Assembly: GCF_003319185.1 (NCBI RefSeq)
Contig: NZ_QOHJ01000002.1
Coordinates: forward strand, 310,001-374,000
Direction of reading: 5' to 3'
From: Blastococcus sp. TF02A-30
Lineage (GTDB): Bacteria > Actinomycetota > Actinomycetes > Mycobacteriales > Geodermatophilaceae
DNA: 64,000 nucleotides
Numbering within the stretch: the stretch's first letter is position 1; the number at the start of each line of letters is the position of its first letter. Shown here in pieces: positions 27,021 through 36,582 of this stretch. The notes under the pieces were generated by a model. It saw only the letters and a list, made by a program, of their open reading frames with translations, was not told the DNA's origin and made no database searches. Both the position numbers and the translations under genes were made by a program.

Positions 27021-28271
27021 TCAGGCCCGGTTGGCGGCGTCGGTCAGGAGGTCGGCGGTGAGCTCGACCTGCCACTCGCGGGCGCCCCCGGCGCGCAGCG
27101 CGGCCTCGATCGCGGCGCGGTCCCGCGGCTCGGGCGGCGCCCACATCAGCCGGCGCACGAGGTCGGGGGAGAGGATGTTCTCCACGGGGATCCCGCCGTG
27201 CTTCTCCTTCAGCTCGGCCAGCCCGGTGCGCGCCACCTGCAGCCGGGTGGCCGCGGCCGGGTCGCGGTCGGCCCAGCGGTTCGGCTGGGGCGGGCCGTCG
27301 CCGGGCTTGCTGTGCAGCGGCAGCTGGTTCTCGGGCAGCGCCTTGCCGCGGGCCAGGGCGTTGAACCAGTGGGCCACGAGCCGGCGGTTGGCCCGACCGC
27401 GGAACACCGGTAGCTCCAGGAGCGCGCCCTCGTTCTTGGGGTCGGCCTGCACGGCCGACACCATGGCGGAGTCGGGCAGCACCCGGCCGGGCGCGATGTC
27501 GCGCTTGCGGGCCAGCTCGTCGCGGGCCTCCCAGATCGCGCGCAGCATGCCCAGCTGGCGCCGGCTCTTCAGGCCGTGCATGCCCGAGGTGCGCCGCCAG
27601 GGGTCCGCCTTCGGGGCCGGCGGGCCGGCGGCCAGGATCGCCTCGAACTCCTGGCGGGCCCACTCCGTCTTGCCCTGCTCCTCGAGCACGGCGGCCAGCG
27701 CGTCGCGCAGGTCGACCAGCACCTCGACGTCGAGCGCGGCGTAGACGAGCCACTCCTCCGGCAGCGGGCGGGTGCTCCAGTCGGCGGCGGAGTGCCCCTT
27801 CTGCAGCGAGTAGCCCAGCAGCGACTCCACGACGGCGCCCAACCCGACCCGGGGCAGCCCGGCCAGGCGGGCGGCGAGCTCGGTGTCGAAGATGCGCCGG
27901 GGGACCAGCCCGATCTCGGCCAGGCAGGGGAGGTCCTGGTTCGCCGCGTGCAGCACCCACTCGGCGTCGCCGATCGCGTCCTGGATGACCGAGACGTCGG
28001 GCAGCGGCACCGGGTCGACCAGACCGGTGCCCGAGCCGTTGCGGCGCAGCTGGACCAGGTAGGCCTTCTGGCCGTAGCGGTAGCCCGACGCGCGCTCGGC
28101 GTCGACGGCGACCGGGCCGGTGCCCTCGCGGAGGGCGGCGGCGTACTCCACCAGCTGGGTGGAGGTCTCGATCACCGGGGGCAACCCGTCGCGGGGCGCC
28201 AGCAGGGGGATCGCGGTGCTCTCCGCAGGCGCGTCACCGGTCGCCGGCTGGGGAGTGGGCTCGGTGCTCAG
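27021..28271 (-). CDS. rnd: Ribonuclease D-type 3'-5' exonuclease with HRDC domain
   Basis: 416 aa as proposed. DEDD exonuclease motifs: VAVDAERASGYRYG (Exo I), VLHAANQDLPCL (Exo II) and VYAALDVEVLVDL (Exo III, DEDDy type), then HRDC near residues 240-310 (LGMLRAIWEARDELARKRDI). It trims tRNA and stable RNA 3' ends. A TTG at 28184 would cut off the conserved IPLLAPRDGLPPV lead-in found in actinomycete homologues (Rv2681). The frame continues upstream to a CTG at 28271 giving MSTEPTPQPATGD, with AGGTGG 7 nt before it and no ATG or GTG available. A CTG start is therefore likely. Confidence 0.88.
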   Translation of the reverse strand: MSTEPTPQPATGDAPAESTAIPLLAPRDGLPPVIETSTQLVEYAAALREGTGPVAVDAERASGYRYGQKAYLVQLRRNGSGTGLVDPVPLPDVSVIQDAIGDAEWVLHAANQDLPCLAEIGLVPRRIFDTELAARLAGLPRVGLGAVVESLLGYSLQKGHSAADWSTRPLPEEWLVYAALDVEVLVDLRDALAAVLEEQGKTEWARQEFEAILAAGPPAPKADPWRRTSGMHGLKSRRQLGMLRAIWEARDELARKRDIAPGRVLPDSAMVSAVQADPKNEGALLELPVFRGRANRRLVAHWFNALARGKALPENQLPLHSKPGDGPPQPNRWADRDPAAATRLQVARTGLAELKEKHGGIPVENILSPDLVRRLMWAPPEPRDRAAIEAALRAGGAREWQVELTADLLTDAANRA

Positions 28272-28427
28272 TTGCCGTCCACCTTCTCGCCGGTCGTCGT
28301 CGCCGGGCTGGTGCCCTGGCCGTCTGGCGCGCGGGCACGCCGCGGGAGCAGGGGAGGGAGGTCTCCGGCTCAGCGGGCGGGGCCCGTCTGCCGGGGACGA
28401 TGGTAGAGAGTGCCGCCGCCGGACCGG

Positions 28428-29048
28428 TCAGCGACCTTCCCCGCCCGCCCCCAGCAGGCGCACTCCGGGGGGCGGCAGCCCGGCCGCGTTGCCGAGCACC
28501 TCCAGCCAGGCGAGCAGGTGCCGGTCGAGCGCGGTGTCGCCGGCGGTCCAGGAGGCGCGGATCTCCACGTCCACCGAGTGCTCTGGGCTCGCCAGCTCAC
28601 CGAAGCGGGTCGAGGCCGTGCGGGTCACCGTTCCGCCGACGGCGGAGTGGTCGGCCCCGGCCTCGTCGAGGGCGTCGGTGAGCCAGCTCCACGCCACCTC
28701 GGAGAACATCGCGTCGTCGACGAGCTCCTCGTCGGTGGAGGCCGACAGGTAGCCCACGCAGCGGGTGGTGCCGTGCCAGGCGTCGTGGCCCTCGGGGTCG
28801 TGCAGCACGATGAACCGCGCGCTGGCGACCTCGACCTCCTCGTCGCCGTCGAGCTCGGTCACGTGCGCGGCCAGCGCGTGGGCGAACGGGGCCAGCCGCT
28901 GCGGGGCCGGGATGGGCTCCAGCTCGATCTCGGGACGCGCCCGCACGCCGGCCAGGGCCTCCAGGGCGGCGCGGAACGGCGCGGGGACGTCCTGCCCCTG
29001 CGCGTCGCTGCCTCGCTCCCCGGCGCCGGCCAGGCTGTGCGGCTCCAC
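28428..29048 (-). CDS. DUF3000 domain protein
   Basis: 206 aa, cytoplasmic, actinomycete-specific family of unknown function, the counterpart of Rv2680. Recognisable stretches are [20 protein letters not shown], the acidic [19 protein letters not shown] and [14 protein letters not shown] at 29048 follows a TACCCT -10 box by 6 nt, giving a leaderless transcript divergent from hemE. Its constant pairing with rnd and hemE is the only clue to its role. Confidence 0.9.
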   Translation of the reverse strand: MEPHSLAGAGERGSDAQGQDVPAPFRAALEALAGVRARPEIELEPIPAPQRLAPFAHALAAHVTELDGDEEVEVASARFIVLHDPEGHDAWHGTTRCVGYLSASTDEELVDDAMFSEVAWSWLTDALDEAGADHSAVGGTVTRTASTRFGELASPEHSVDVEIRASWTAGDTALDRHLLAWLEVLGNAAGLPPPGVRLLGAGGEGR

Positions 29049-29054
29049 GAGCGC

Positions 29055-29060
29055 AGGGTA
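29055..29060 (-). promoter_or_regulatory. -10 box of leaderless DUF3000 gene
   Basis: TACCCT on the minus strand, 6 nt before the GTG at 29048. Confidence 0.55.
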
Positions 29061-29164
29061 GGTCGCCGACCGGCACATCGCGCCCGACGCGCCGCGACCG
29101 GGGCCGTTACCGCGCGACACGCGCCGCGCGGGCGGCGACGCGCCGTCTGGGAGGATCGGCTCCC

Positions 29165-30214
29165 GTGAGCTCCGCACCCGCCCCGAACCCGGCCGCGTCC
29201 GACCTCGTCCGCGCCGCCCGGGGCCTCCCCGTCTCCCGCACCCCGGTCTGGTTCATGCGGCAGGCCGGCCGGTCCCTGCCGGAGTACCGGGAGCTGCGGG
29301 CCGGCACGAAGATGCTCGAGGCCTGCCAGGACCCCGACCTGATCACCGAGATCACCCTGCAGCCGGTGCGCCGGCACGGGGTGGACGCGGCGATCTTCTT
29401 CTCCGACATCGTGCTGCCGCTGGTCGTCGCGGGCGTCGACATCGAGATCAAGCCGGGCATCGGCCCGGTGATCGCGAACCCGGTGCGCAGCGTCGCCGAC
29501 GTCGACGCCCTGCCGGAGCTCGACCCCGACGCCCTCGGTTTCATCCGGACGTCGGTCGGGCGGCTGGTCGCCGAGCTCGGCGGCACCCCGCTGATCGGGT
29601 TCGCCGGAGCGCCGTTCACCCTCGCCACGTACCTGATCGAGGGCGGGCCCTCCAAGGAGCACGCCCGCACCAAGGCCTTCATGCACGCCGAGCCGCAGGC
29701 GTGGACCCGGCTGCTGGAACGGCTCGCGGTCTCCTCGTCGGTGTTCCTGCGCACCCAGGTCGACGCCGGCGCCTCCGCGGTGCAGCTGTTCGACTCCTGG
29801 GCCGGCGTGCTCTCGGCCGCCGACTACGCCGAGCGGGTGCTGCCGCACTCACGCGCGGTCTTCGACGGGCTGGGCGACCGCGACGTCCCGCGCATCCACT
29901 TCGGCGTCGGCACCGGTGAGCTGCTGCCGCTGATCGGCCAGGCCGGCGCCGACGTGGTCGGCGTCGACTGGCGGGTGCCGCTGGACGAGGCCGCCCGCCG
30001 GGTCGGCCCCGGCTACTCGCTGCAGGGCAACCTCGACCCCGCCGTCCTCCTGGCCGACCGGGCCACCGTGGACCGGGAGGTGCGCCGGGTCGTCGAGCAG
30101 GGCCGGGCCGCCCGCGGGCACATCTTCAACCTCGGTCACGGGGTGCTGCCCGACACCGACCCCGACGTGCTCACCCACGTCGTCGAGCTGGTGCACGAGC
30201 TCAGCGCCCGATGA
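29165..30214 (+). CDS. hemE: Uroporphyrinogen decarboxylase
   Basis: 349 aa, decarboxylates uroporphyrinogen III to coproporphyrinogen III, cytosolic. The two family signatures are present: [16 protein letters not shown] (about 27-42) and [17 protein letters not shown] (about 145-161); the catalytic Asp lies in FFSDIVLP. The GTG start follows GAGGAT by 8 nt and may be leaderless. It overlaps hemY by 4 nt (ATGA), so the two consecutive haem enzymes are made together. Confidence 0.98.
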   Translation: MSSAPAPNPAASDLVRAARGLPVSRTPVWFMRQAGRSLPEYRELRAGTKMLEACQDPDLITEITLQPVRRHGVDAAIFFSDIVLPLVVAGVDIEIKPGIGPVIANPVRSVADVDALPELDPDALGFIRTSVGRLVAELGGTPLIGFAGAPFTLATYLIEGGPSKEHARTKAFMHAEPQAWTRLLERLAVSSSVFLRTQVDAGASAVQLFDSWAGVLSAADYAERVLPHSRAVFDGLGDRDVPRIHFGVGTGELLPLIGQAGADVVGVDWRVPLDEAARRVGPGYSLQGNLDPAVLLADRATVDREVRRVVEQGRAARGHIFNLGHGVLPDTDPDVLTHVVELVHELSAR

Positions 30215-31578
30215 GCAGGCTGGTCGTCGTCGGGGCCGGGATCACCGGCCTGGCCGCCGCCTTCGAGTGGCGCCGCCGCCGGCCGGACGACGAGATCGTC
30301 GTCCTCGAGGCCGGCGACCGCATCGGCGGCAAGCTGCACCGGATCGAGCTGGCCGGGCACTGGTACGACACCGGACCGGAGGCGATGCTCGCCCGGGTGC
30401 CGGAGGCGGTCGGTCTGGTCGAGGCCCTCGGGCTGGGCGACCGGCTCGTCGCGCCGGCGACCACGCAGGCCTCCGTCGTCCTGCCGGACGGGCGGCACGC
30501 GCTGCCGGCCGGCACCGTGCTGGGCGTGCCGGCCTCGGCCGACGGGCTGGAGGGGTTCCTGTCCGCCGACGGCGTCGCCCGGGTCCGCGCCGAGGCCGAC
30601 CTGCCGCCGCTCCAGGTGGACGGCGACGTCGCCGTCGGCGGCCTGCTGCGCGAGCGGCTGGGCGACGAGGTGGTCGACCGGCTGGTCGAGCCGCTGCTGG
30701 GCGGCGTGTACGCCGGCCGGGCCGACGAGCTGTCGCTGGCCGCGACGATGCCGCAGCTGGCGGCGCACCTGGGCCGGGAGCGCTCGGTGCTGGGCGCGGC
30801 CGCGGCCGCCCGCGACGCGGGGACGCGCAGCCGCGGCGACGCCGACGGGCCGGTCTTCGTGACCGTCTCCGACGGCATCGGCGCCCTGCCGGCCGCGCTG
30901 GTCGAGGCGGCCCGCGCGGAGGTGCGGCTGCGGACCCCCGCGCACGGGCTGCGGCGCACCGCCACGGGCTTCGAGCTGTCCACCGGCCCGGCGGCTGCCC
31001 CGGAGGTGCTGACCGCCGACGCGGTGCTCGTCACCGCGCCGGCGCCCAAGGCGGCCCGCCTGCTGCGCGAGGTCGCCCCGGACGCCGTCGCGCCGCTCGA
31101 GGGGATCCCGTACGCCTCGATGGCGGTCGTCGCGATGGCCTTCCCGGCGCAGGAGGTCGACGCCGGCTCCGGTCTGCTCGTGCCCCCGGTGACCGGGCGG
31201 CTGGTCAAGGGCGTGACCGTCTCCTCGTCGAAGTGGCCGCACCTGGGCGACGACGTGCTGTTGGTGCGCTCGTCGGTCGGCCGGTTCCGCGACGAGTCCG
31301 AGCTCCAGCGGTCCGACGACGACCTCGCCGCCGCCGTGGTCGCCGACGTCGCCGACCTGCTCGGCCTGGCGCGGCCCGAGCCGGTGCAGACGGCGGTCGT
31401 GCGCTGGGGCGGCGGGCTGCCGCAGTACCTGGTGGGCCACCCGGCGCGGGTCGACGCCGTCCGGGCCGCGGTCAGCGCGGTGCCGGGTCTGGCCATCGCC
31501 GGAGCCGCGTTCCGGGGCGTCGGCGTGCCGGCCTGCATCCGCGACGCGCACCACGCCGTCGACGCGCTGCTCGGCTAG
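30211..31578 (+). CDS. hemY: Coproporphyrinogen III oxidase, HemY/CgoX type
   Basis: 455-aa FAD enzyme. The dinucleotide motif [16 protein letters not shown] opens the protein, then [12 protein letters not shown], and the C-terminal FAD motif [18 protein letters not shown]. Actinomycetes use the coproporphyrin-dependent route, so the substrate is expected to be coproporphyrinogen III rather than protoporphyrinogen IX; this is established for the group, not visible here. Product goes to ferrochelatase, not in this window, and then HemQ, encoded 0.8 kb downstream. Its TAG stop overlaps the stop of the convergent gene within a shared CTAG. Confidence 0.95.
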   Translation: MSRLVVVGAGITGLAAAFEWRRRRPDDEIVVLEAGDRIGGKLHRIELAGHWYDTGPEAMLARVPEAVGLVEALGLGDRLVAPATTQASVVLPDGRHALPAGTVLGVPASADGLEGFLSADGVARVRAEADLPPLQVDGDVAVGGLLRERLGDEVVDRLVEPLLGGVYAGRADELSLAATMPQLAAHLGRERSVLGAAAAARDAGTRSRGDADGPVFVTVSDGIGALPAALVEAARAEVRLRTPAHGLRRTATGFELSTGPAAAPEVLTADAVLVTAPAPKAARLLREVAPDAVAPLEGIPYASMAVVAMAFPAQEVDAGSGLLVPPVTGRLVKGVTVSSSKWPHLGDDVLLVRSSVGRFRDESELQRSDDDLAAAVVADVADLLGLARPEPVQTAVVRWGGGLPQYLVGHPARVDAVRAAVSAVPGLAIAGAAFRGVGVPACIRDAHHAVDALLG

Positions 31579-31964
31579 GGACCGCGCCGGTCGGCGACCG
31601 CGCGGTCCACGCCGTCCTCCCGGTAGCGCACCTCGACGACGTGGCCCAGGGCGTCGAGCTCGTGCTGCAGCGCGTAGGCCAGGTGCAGGCCTTCCCGCCG
31701 CCACGCCGTCCACTCGGCCTCGTCGTCGGCCCTGCGATCGAGCGGTGGCGGCTCCCAGCCCCAGCGGGCGGCGTGCTCCTCGAAGGCGCCGTTCCAGGCG
31801 GTGAGGCAGCCGATCAGGTCGGGGGAGACGCCCAGGTGGGCCGGGTCGACGACGTAGTCGTCGTCCGGTCGCGCTCCGGAGGTGTGGTTCCACAGGTAGG
31901 CGCCACCGTGCTCGGCGGCGAGCACGACGACCGTCGGGGTCCGCCGCTCCTCGTCCTCGGGCAC
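31575..31964 (-). CDS. Conserved-looking hypothetical protein between hemY and hemQ
   Basis: 129 aa, acidic and Trp-rich, no membrane segment. Visible features: VVVLAAEHGGAYLWNHTSG at the N-terminus, LTAWNGAFEEHAARWGWEPP in the middle and LQHELDALGHVVEVRYRED at the end. I do not recognise the family. The start is GTG at 31964 with CACACT 7 nt upstream. It is convergent with hemY, sharing a CTAG in which each strand reads its own TAG stop. Confidence 0.65.
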   Translation of the reverse strand: MPEDEERRTPTVVVLAAEHGGAYLWNHTSGARPDDDYVVDPAHLGVSPDLIGCLTAWNGAFEEHAARWGWEPPPLDRRADDEAEWTAWRREGLHLAYALQHELDALGHVVEVRYREDGVDRAVADRRGP

Positions 31965-32047
31965 GGGGCGCAGTGTGCCGCGGCTCCCGTGTCGGACGCT
32001 ACGGCCTTGCGGGGCATCGGGTACGAGCCGTCGGTGTTGCCACTCCA

Positions 32048-32230
32048 GTGAGCACCACGCACCACACGCACGAGCCCAGTTCCCGACTCCGCGACCGCGT
32101 CCGCACCCAGGCCGACCGGCAGGCACGGTGCCTGCGCCACCACGTGTGGATGGCCGCCTGCGACGACTGCCGCGACGCGCGGCGTCCCCGGACCGATGAC
32201 CGGTCGGAGACGCTGCGCGCCGCGGGCTGA
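32048..32230 (+). CDS. Possible 60-aa His/Cys-rich protein
   Basis: A GTG frame of 60 residues with HHTHEP near the start and CLRHHVWMAACDDCRD in the middle, which could bind metal. No clear ribosome site. It lies between the divergent hypothetical gene and hemQ and ends just before a terminator hairpin, which supports transcription, but there is no family evidence. Confidence 0.4.
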   Translation: MSTTHHTHEPSSRLRDRVRTQADRQARCLRHHVWMAACDDCRDARRPRTDDRSETLRAAG

Positions 32231-32246
32231 CGCGGCCCTGATCCAC

Positions 32247-32282
32247 GGCCCCGGTCCTCGCCACCCGGTGAGGACCGGGGCC
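32247..32282 (+). terminator. Terminator hairpin upstream of hemQ
   Basis: 13-bp perfect stem (32247-32259 with 32270-32282) and a 10-nt loop. Confidence 0.65.
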
Positions 32283-32347
32283 GCGGCGTGAGGAGGGCGA
32301 CCCCCCGGGTGGCCCGCGTCGGATCCGGGGAGAGGGAGAATGGCGGC

Positions 32348-33076
32348 ATGAGCGAGCAGACCGGGACGCAGTCCGACGAGCGCAGCATCGGCAAGCGGGC
32401 GAACGAGCTCAACGCCCTCATCCGCTACACGATGTGGTCGGTGTTCAAGCTGGCCCGCCCGCTCGCCGACGAGCAGCGCCCTGCGGTCGCCGACGAGCTG
32501 AGCGCGCTGGTCGAGGAGCTGGCCGGCAAGGACGTCGTCGTCCGCGGCACCTACGACGTCGCCGGCTTCCGGGCCGACGCCGACGTCATGATCTGGTGGC
32601 ACGCCTCCTCGGCCGAGGCGCTGCAGGAGGCCTACACCCGGTTCCGCCGCACCGCCCTGGGCCGCCACCTCGACCCGGTGTGGTCGCAGATGGCGCTGCA
32701 CCGGCCGGCGGAGTTCAACCGCAGCCACATCCCGGCGTTCCTCGCCGACGAGGAGCCGCGGCAGTTCATCTGCGTCTACCCGTTCGTGCGGTCCTACGAG
32801 TGGTACCTGCTGCCTGACGAGGAGCGGCGGGACATGCTCAAGGAGCACGGCATGCAGGCCCGGCCCTACCCCGACGTGCGGGCCAACACCGTCGCCGCCT
32901 TCGCGTTGGGCGACTACGAGTGGATGCTCGCCTTCGAGGCCGACGAGCTGCACCGCATCGTCGACCTCATGCGCGACCTGCGGGCGAGCCGGGCCCGGCG
33001 GCACGTGCGCGAGGAGGTGCCGTTCTACACGGGCGTCCGCAAGCCCGTCGCCGAGCTGGTCCGCGACCTGGCCTGA
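32348..33076 (+). CDS. hemQ: Coproheme decarboxylase HemQ/ChdC
   Basis: 242 aa, chlorite dismutase-like fold. Converts coproheme III to haem b with peroxide, the last step of the coproporphyrin route. The proximal haem His is in [11 protein letters not shown] and the radical Tyr region is [21 protein letters not shown] at 32348 has GAGAAT 6 nt before it, suggesting a leaderless mRNA; a start at 32288 would add 20 basic residues. It follows hemE-hemY as in Rv2678c-Rv2676c, though here two small genes intervene. Confidence 0.95.
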   Translation: MSEQTGTQSDERSIGKRANELNALIRYTMWSVFKLARPLADEQRPAVADELSALVEELAGKDVVVRGTYDVAGFRADADVMIWWHASSAEALQEAYTRFRRTALGRHLDPVWSQMALHRPAEFNRSHIPAFLADEEPRQFICVYPFVRSYEWYLLPDEERRDMLKEHGMQARPYPDVRANTVAAFALGDYEWMLAFEADELHRIVDLMRDLRASRARRHVREEVPFYTGVRKPVAELVRDLA

Positions 33077-33100
33077 CCCGCTTCATCGCGGTGAGGCGGA

Positions 33101-33124
33101 TCCGCTTTGCCGCGGCAAAGCGGA
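33101..33124. repeat. 24-bp perfect palindrome downstream of hemQ
   Basis: tccgctttgccg and its exact complement with no loop, 25 nt after the hemQ stop. Either a first terminator stem or a protein-binding dyad. Confidence 0.6.
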
Positions 33125-33132
33125 CCCACCGA

Positions 33133-33180
33133 TACGCCTGAGGGCGGCTACCGATGGTTCGGTAGCCGCCCTCAGGCGTA
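33133..33180. terminator. Bidirectional terminator between hemQ and msrB
   Basis: 22-bp perfect stem (33133-33154 with 33159-33180), tggt loop, between convergent genes. Confidence 0.85.
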
Positions 33181-33188
33181 CGGGGCGC

Positions 33189-33650
33189 CTACTCCGCCGG
33201 CTGGAGGCGGATGGAGACGCTGTTGATGCAGTAGCGGTCGCCGGTGGGCGTCTGCGGGGCGTCGTCGAAGAGGTGGCCCAGGTGGCTGTGGCAGGTGGCG
33301 CACAGCACCTCGGTGCGGATCATCCCGTAGCTGCGGTCCTCGCGGAGGATCACGTTGTCCCCGGCGGAGGCCTCGTAGAACGACGGCCAGCCGCAGTGCG
33401 AGTCGAACTTGGTCTCCGAGCGGAACAGCTCGGCGCCGCAGGCGCGGCACTCGTAGACGCCGACGGTCTTGGTGTCGACGTACTCGCCGGTCCACGCCCG
33501 CTCGGTGCCCGCCTGGCGGAGCACCGCGTACTCCTCCGGCGACAGCTGCGCCCGCCACTCCTCGTCGGTCTTGGTCACCTTGGGGGTCTGGGAGGAGGTC
33601 GTCATGCCCCCAGGAACGGCTCCGGCCGGATCACCATTCCCGGAGGTCAC
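33189..33650 (-). CDS. msrB: Peptide-methionine (R)-S-oxide reductase
   Basis: 153 aa, repairs oxidised methionine. Zinc cysteines are in YECRACGAEL and LCATCHSHLG, the active-site Cys in DRYCINSVSIRL, and the fold signature HCGWPSFYEA is intact. The frame starts at GTG 33650, overlapping the response-regulator stop by 4 nt (GTGA), so translation would be coupled. ATG at 33605 gives the usual N-terminus of 138 aa and is a serious alternative. Equivalent to Rv2674. Confidence 0.93.
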   Translation of the reverse strand: MTSGNGDPAGAVPGGMTTSSQTPKVTKTDEEWRAQLSPEEYAVLRQAGTERAWTGEYVDTKTVGVYECRACGAELFRSETKFDSHCGWPSFYEASAGDNVILREDRSYGMIRTEVLCATCHSHLGHLFDDAPQTPTGDRYCINSVSIRLQPAE

Positions 33651-34303
33651 CGGCCCAGCCCCGCCTCGCGCGCCCGGACGATCGCCTGCGCCCGGTCGGT
33701 GACCTGCAGCTTGGCCAGCACGTTCGACACGTTGTTCCGCACCGTCTTCGGCGACAGGTGCAGCGCCGCGGCGATCTGCGCGTTCGAGCGCCCCGCGGCG
33801 ACCAGGTCCAGCACCTCCCGCTCCCGCGCGGTGAGCTGCGGGAACGCCGCCTGGGGCCCGGCGGGGGCGGCGCTGAAGAACTCCGCGATCCGGCGGGCCA
33901 GCGCGGCGCCGAAGACCGCACCGCCGGAGGCGACCGTGGTGATGGCGCGCACCACCTCCTCCTGGTCGGCGCCCTTCAGCAGGTAGCCGCGGGCCCCGGC
34001 GCGCACGGCGGCGAACACGGTGCCGTCGTCCTCGCTCATGGTCAGGACGACGACGCCGACCGACGGCTGCTCGGCGGTGATCAGGCGGGTGGCCTCGATG
34101 CCGTCGAGCACCGGCATCTGCACGTCCATGACGACGACGTCGGGCTGCGCCTCCCGGGCGAGCTCCACCGCCCGGGCGCCGTCCGCCGCCGTCCCGACCA
34201 CGGTCATCCCGGGCACCGACCCCAGCAGCATCGCCAGCCCGTCCCGGTAGACCGGGTGGTCGTCGGCGAGCACCACGCGCACCGGTTCCTCCGGCTCAGC
34301 CAT
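33647..34303 (-). CDS. NarL/FixJ-family response regulator
   Basis: 218 aa. Receiver domain with acidic pocket VVLADDHPVYRDG, phospho-Asp in VVVMDVQMPVLDG (about residue 56), Thr in VVLTMSEDD and Lys in GYLLKGADQ. LuxR-type DNA-binding helix-turn-helix at about 150-215 (LTAREREVLDLVAAGRSNAQ). Its start overlaps the kinase gene by 8 nt, making a cognate pair. The target genes are unknown; msrB downstream and the divergent membrane protein are candidates. Confidence 0.95.
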   Translation of the reverse strand: MAEPEEPVRVVLADDHPVYRDGLAMLLGSVPGMTVVGTAADGARAVELAREAQPDVVVMDVQMPVLDGIEATRLITAEQPSVGVVVLTMSEDDGTVFAAVRAGARGYLLKGADQEEVVRAITTVASGGAVFGAALARRIAEFFSAAPAGPQAAFPQLTAREREVLDLVAAGRSNAQIAAALHLSPKTVRNNVSNVLAKLQVTDRAQAIVRAREAGLGR

Positions 34304-36410
34304 ACCGTCCCCCGTCCACGGGCAGCTCCGCCCGCACCACCGTGCCGCCGTCCGGCGGGCACTCCACCACGCACCGGCCGCCCAGCTCGGCGGCCCGCTC
34401 CCGCAGCGACACCAGTCCCACGCCCGCGGGCACGGCCGGGCCGATCCCGACGCCGTCGTCGGTCACCGTGAGCACCAGCGCGCCGTCCTCCCGGTCGAGC
34501 CGCACCGCGACCCGCCGTGCCGACGCGTGACGTGCGGCGTTGGCCAGCGCCTCGGAGGCGATCCGGTAGCCGGCGACCTCCACCGCGGCGGGCAGCGGCT
34601 CCACGTCGGCGGCTGCGGTGACCTGCACCGCCACCCCGGGCGGCAGCAGCCGCTCCGCCTGCTGCCGGATCGCGCCGGTGAGCCCCAGGTCGTCCAGGGC
34701 CGGCGGGCGCAGGTCGTGCACCAGGCGGCGGACGTCGGCCAGGGCGGCGGCCACGTCGTCGCGGGCCATGCGCAGGATGCGGTCGGCCTCCTCGGGCCGC
34801 GACGCCGCCAGGTTGCGGGCGGTGTCGATGCGCAGCACCACCGCGCCGAGGCTCGGGCCCAGCCCGTCGTGCAGGTCCCGGCGCAGCCGGCGGCGCTCCT
34901 CCTCGCGGGCGGTGACCAGCTGCTCGCGGCTGGCCTGGAGCTCGGCGGCCAGGGAGGTGGTGCGGGCAGCTGCAGCCGCCTGCCGGACGACGTCGGCGAG
35001 CAGCCGCTCGTCCCGGGCGACCAGGTGCGCGCGGACGCCGTCGCGGGGCAGCAGCAGCCGGCCGACGTGCTCGCCCCGGTAGGCGATGGGCAGCGACTGG
35101 ACGGCGCCGGGGCGGCGGCCGTGCTCGGCCAGCAGCTGCCGCCCGCCCGGTGCGCCGACCTCCACCCCGACGTAGGGGGAGCGGAAGGCCTCGGCCACGG
35201 ACCCGGCCACCGCCATGAGCTGCTCCTCCGGGCCGTCGGTGCGCTCCAGCCGCTCCGCCAGCCCGGCCACCACCCGGTAGGGGTCCTCGCGCTGGCCGAG
35301 CACCCAGCGGCGGACCGCCCGCCACAGCGCCGCGCGCAGCGGCACGAGAACGACCGCCACCAGCAGCAGGGTGACCACCAGGGCGCTGCGCTCGTCGAAC
35401 CGGTTCCCCATGAGGGCGCCGGCCGCGGCCAGCACCGCCAGGTCCAGCACGACCACGCCCACGGCCAGCCCGCCGTACACCAGGGTGCCGCCGAGCAGCC
35501 GGTCGATGTCGACCGCCCGTGGCCGCAGGATGCCGACGGTGACCGCCAGCCCGGTGAGGCCGATGGCGAGCGCGAGGTCGAGGCTGATCGTGGTCGACGG
35601 GAAGAGCAGCGCGCCGAGCATGACCAGCGCGTCGACGACCCCGGCCCAGAGCAGCCAGCGCATCCGACGGCGGTCGTCGCCGGAGGAGGCGCGCAGCCGG
35701 TGGACGACGACGGCCAGCGGCAGCAGGATCCCGACCGCGCTGAGCGGGAACGCCAGGCGCAGCAGGGGCATCACCACGGCCTCGGGCAGCGGCAGGCTGG
35801 TCGCGTCCAGGCTCAGCCCCCGGTAGGGCTCCGGCATCGTGGCCCCGGCGCGCTCGTCGAGCAGGTCCGCCGGCGTGGTCACCACCAGCACGGGCAGCAG
35901 GGCGGTGCACCCCAGAGCCACGAGCGACACCGTGCGCCAGCGCCCCGTGGGCAGCCGGCCGTCGGGGTAGAGGAGCAGCAGCAGCGGCAGCCCCAGCAGC
36001 AGCCACGCGCCGAAGCGCTGGACGAACCAGAACGCCGTGGAGGCGCCGGGCAGCGCGGGGTCGCTCTGCACCGCGTAGGTCAGCCAGGACGACGCCAGCC
36101 CGTCCAGCGCCCAGAACAGCGCGGTCCCCGCGACCACCCAGGAGACTGCGTTGCGCGGGGCACGGCTGAGCAGCAGCGCACCGGGGACGGCGAGCAGCAC
36201 GCCGGACAGCCCGATCTCCCAGCCCAGCCCCGACTCGGTGGCCACCCGCGCAGCCTCGGGCGTCATCCCGTCGAGCACCGCCGTGAGGGCGACCGTGGTG
36301 AGCGTGACCGCCATGGAGATCCAGCCCAGGGCCGGGACGGCGCGGTCCCACCGGGCCCGCACCGGCGGGGCGACGGCCGGCGCGGCGGCGACGGGCTCCC
36401 GGACCTCCAC
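34296..36410 (-). CDS. Membrane sensor histidine kinase, HisKA_3 type
   Basis: 704 aa. Seven or eight helices over residues 25-350 with short loops and no large extracellular domain, then a linker or GAF-like part (about 370-490), the phosphoacceptor His in RRRLRRDLHDGLGPSLGAVV and the ATPase motif VLTVTDDGVGIGP near the C-terminus. The membrane sensor resembles those in which the helices themselves sense a signal such as lipids or redox state. GTG at 36410 is preceded by CATGAT at 6 nt. First gene of a kinase-regulator-msrB operon. Confidence 0.92.
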   Translation of the reverse strand: MEVREPVAAAPAVAPPVRARWDRAVPALGWISMAVTLTTVALTAVLDGMTPEAARVATESGLGWEIGLSGVLLAVPGALLLSRAPRNAVSWVVAGTALFWALDGLASSWLTYAVQSDPALPGASTAFWFVQRFGAWLLLGLPLLLLLYPDGRLPTGRWRTVSLVALGCTALLPVLVVTTPADLLDERAGATMPEPYRGLSLDATSLPLPEAVVMPLLRLAFPLSAVGILLPLAVVVHRLRASSGDDRRRMRWLLWAGVVDALVMLGALLFPSTTISLDLALAIGLTGLAVTVGILRPRAVDIDRLLGGTLVYGGLAVGVVVLDLAVLAAAGALMGNRFDERSALVVTLLLVAVVLVPLRAALWRAVRRWVLGQREDPYRVVAGLAERLERTDGPEEQLMAVAGSVAEAFRSPYVGVEVGAPGGRQLLAEHGRRPGAVQSLPIAYRGEHVGRLLLPRDGVRAHLVARDERLLADVVRQAAAAARTTSLAAELQASREQLVTAREEERRRLRRDLHDGLGPSLGAVVLRIDTARNLAASRPEEADRILRMARDDVAAALADVRRLVHDLRPPALDDLGLTGAIRQQAERLLPPGVAVQVTAAADVEPLPAAVEVAGYRIASEALANAARHASARRVAVRLDREDGALVLTVTDDGVGIGPAVPAGVGLVSLRERAAELGGRCVVECPPDGGTVVRAELPVDGGRYG

Positions 36411-36582
36411 GCGCGGATCATGCCGGGACCGGTGTCCCGGCGGACAGGGGCGCGGCGTCCCGATCCACCCGGGACACCGCGCGGGCGAGGTCGGGCGCGG
36501 GCGCCCTGGCTGCCCGGGACGCCGGGCCGAGACGGTGCTTGCGACGGTGCAACCCGCACCGGACCGCCCTTCCGGAGGAACC

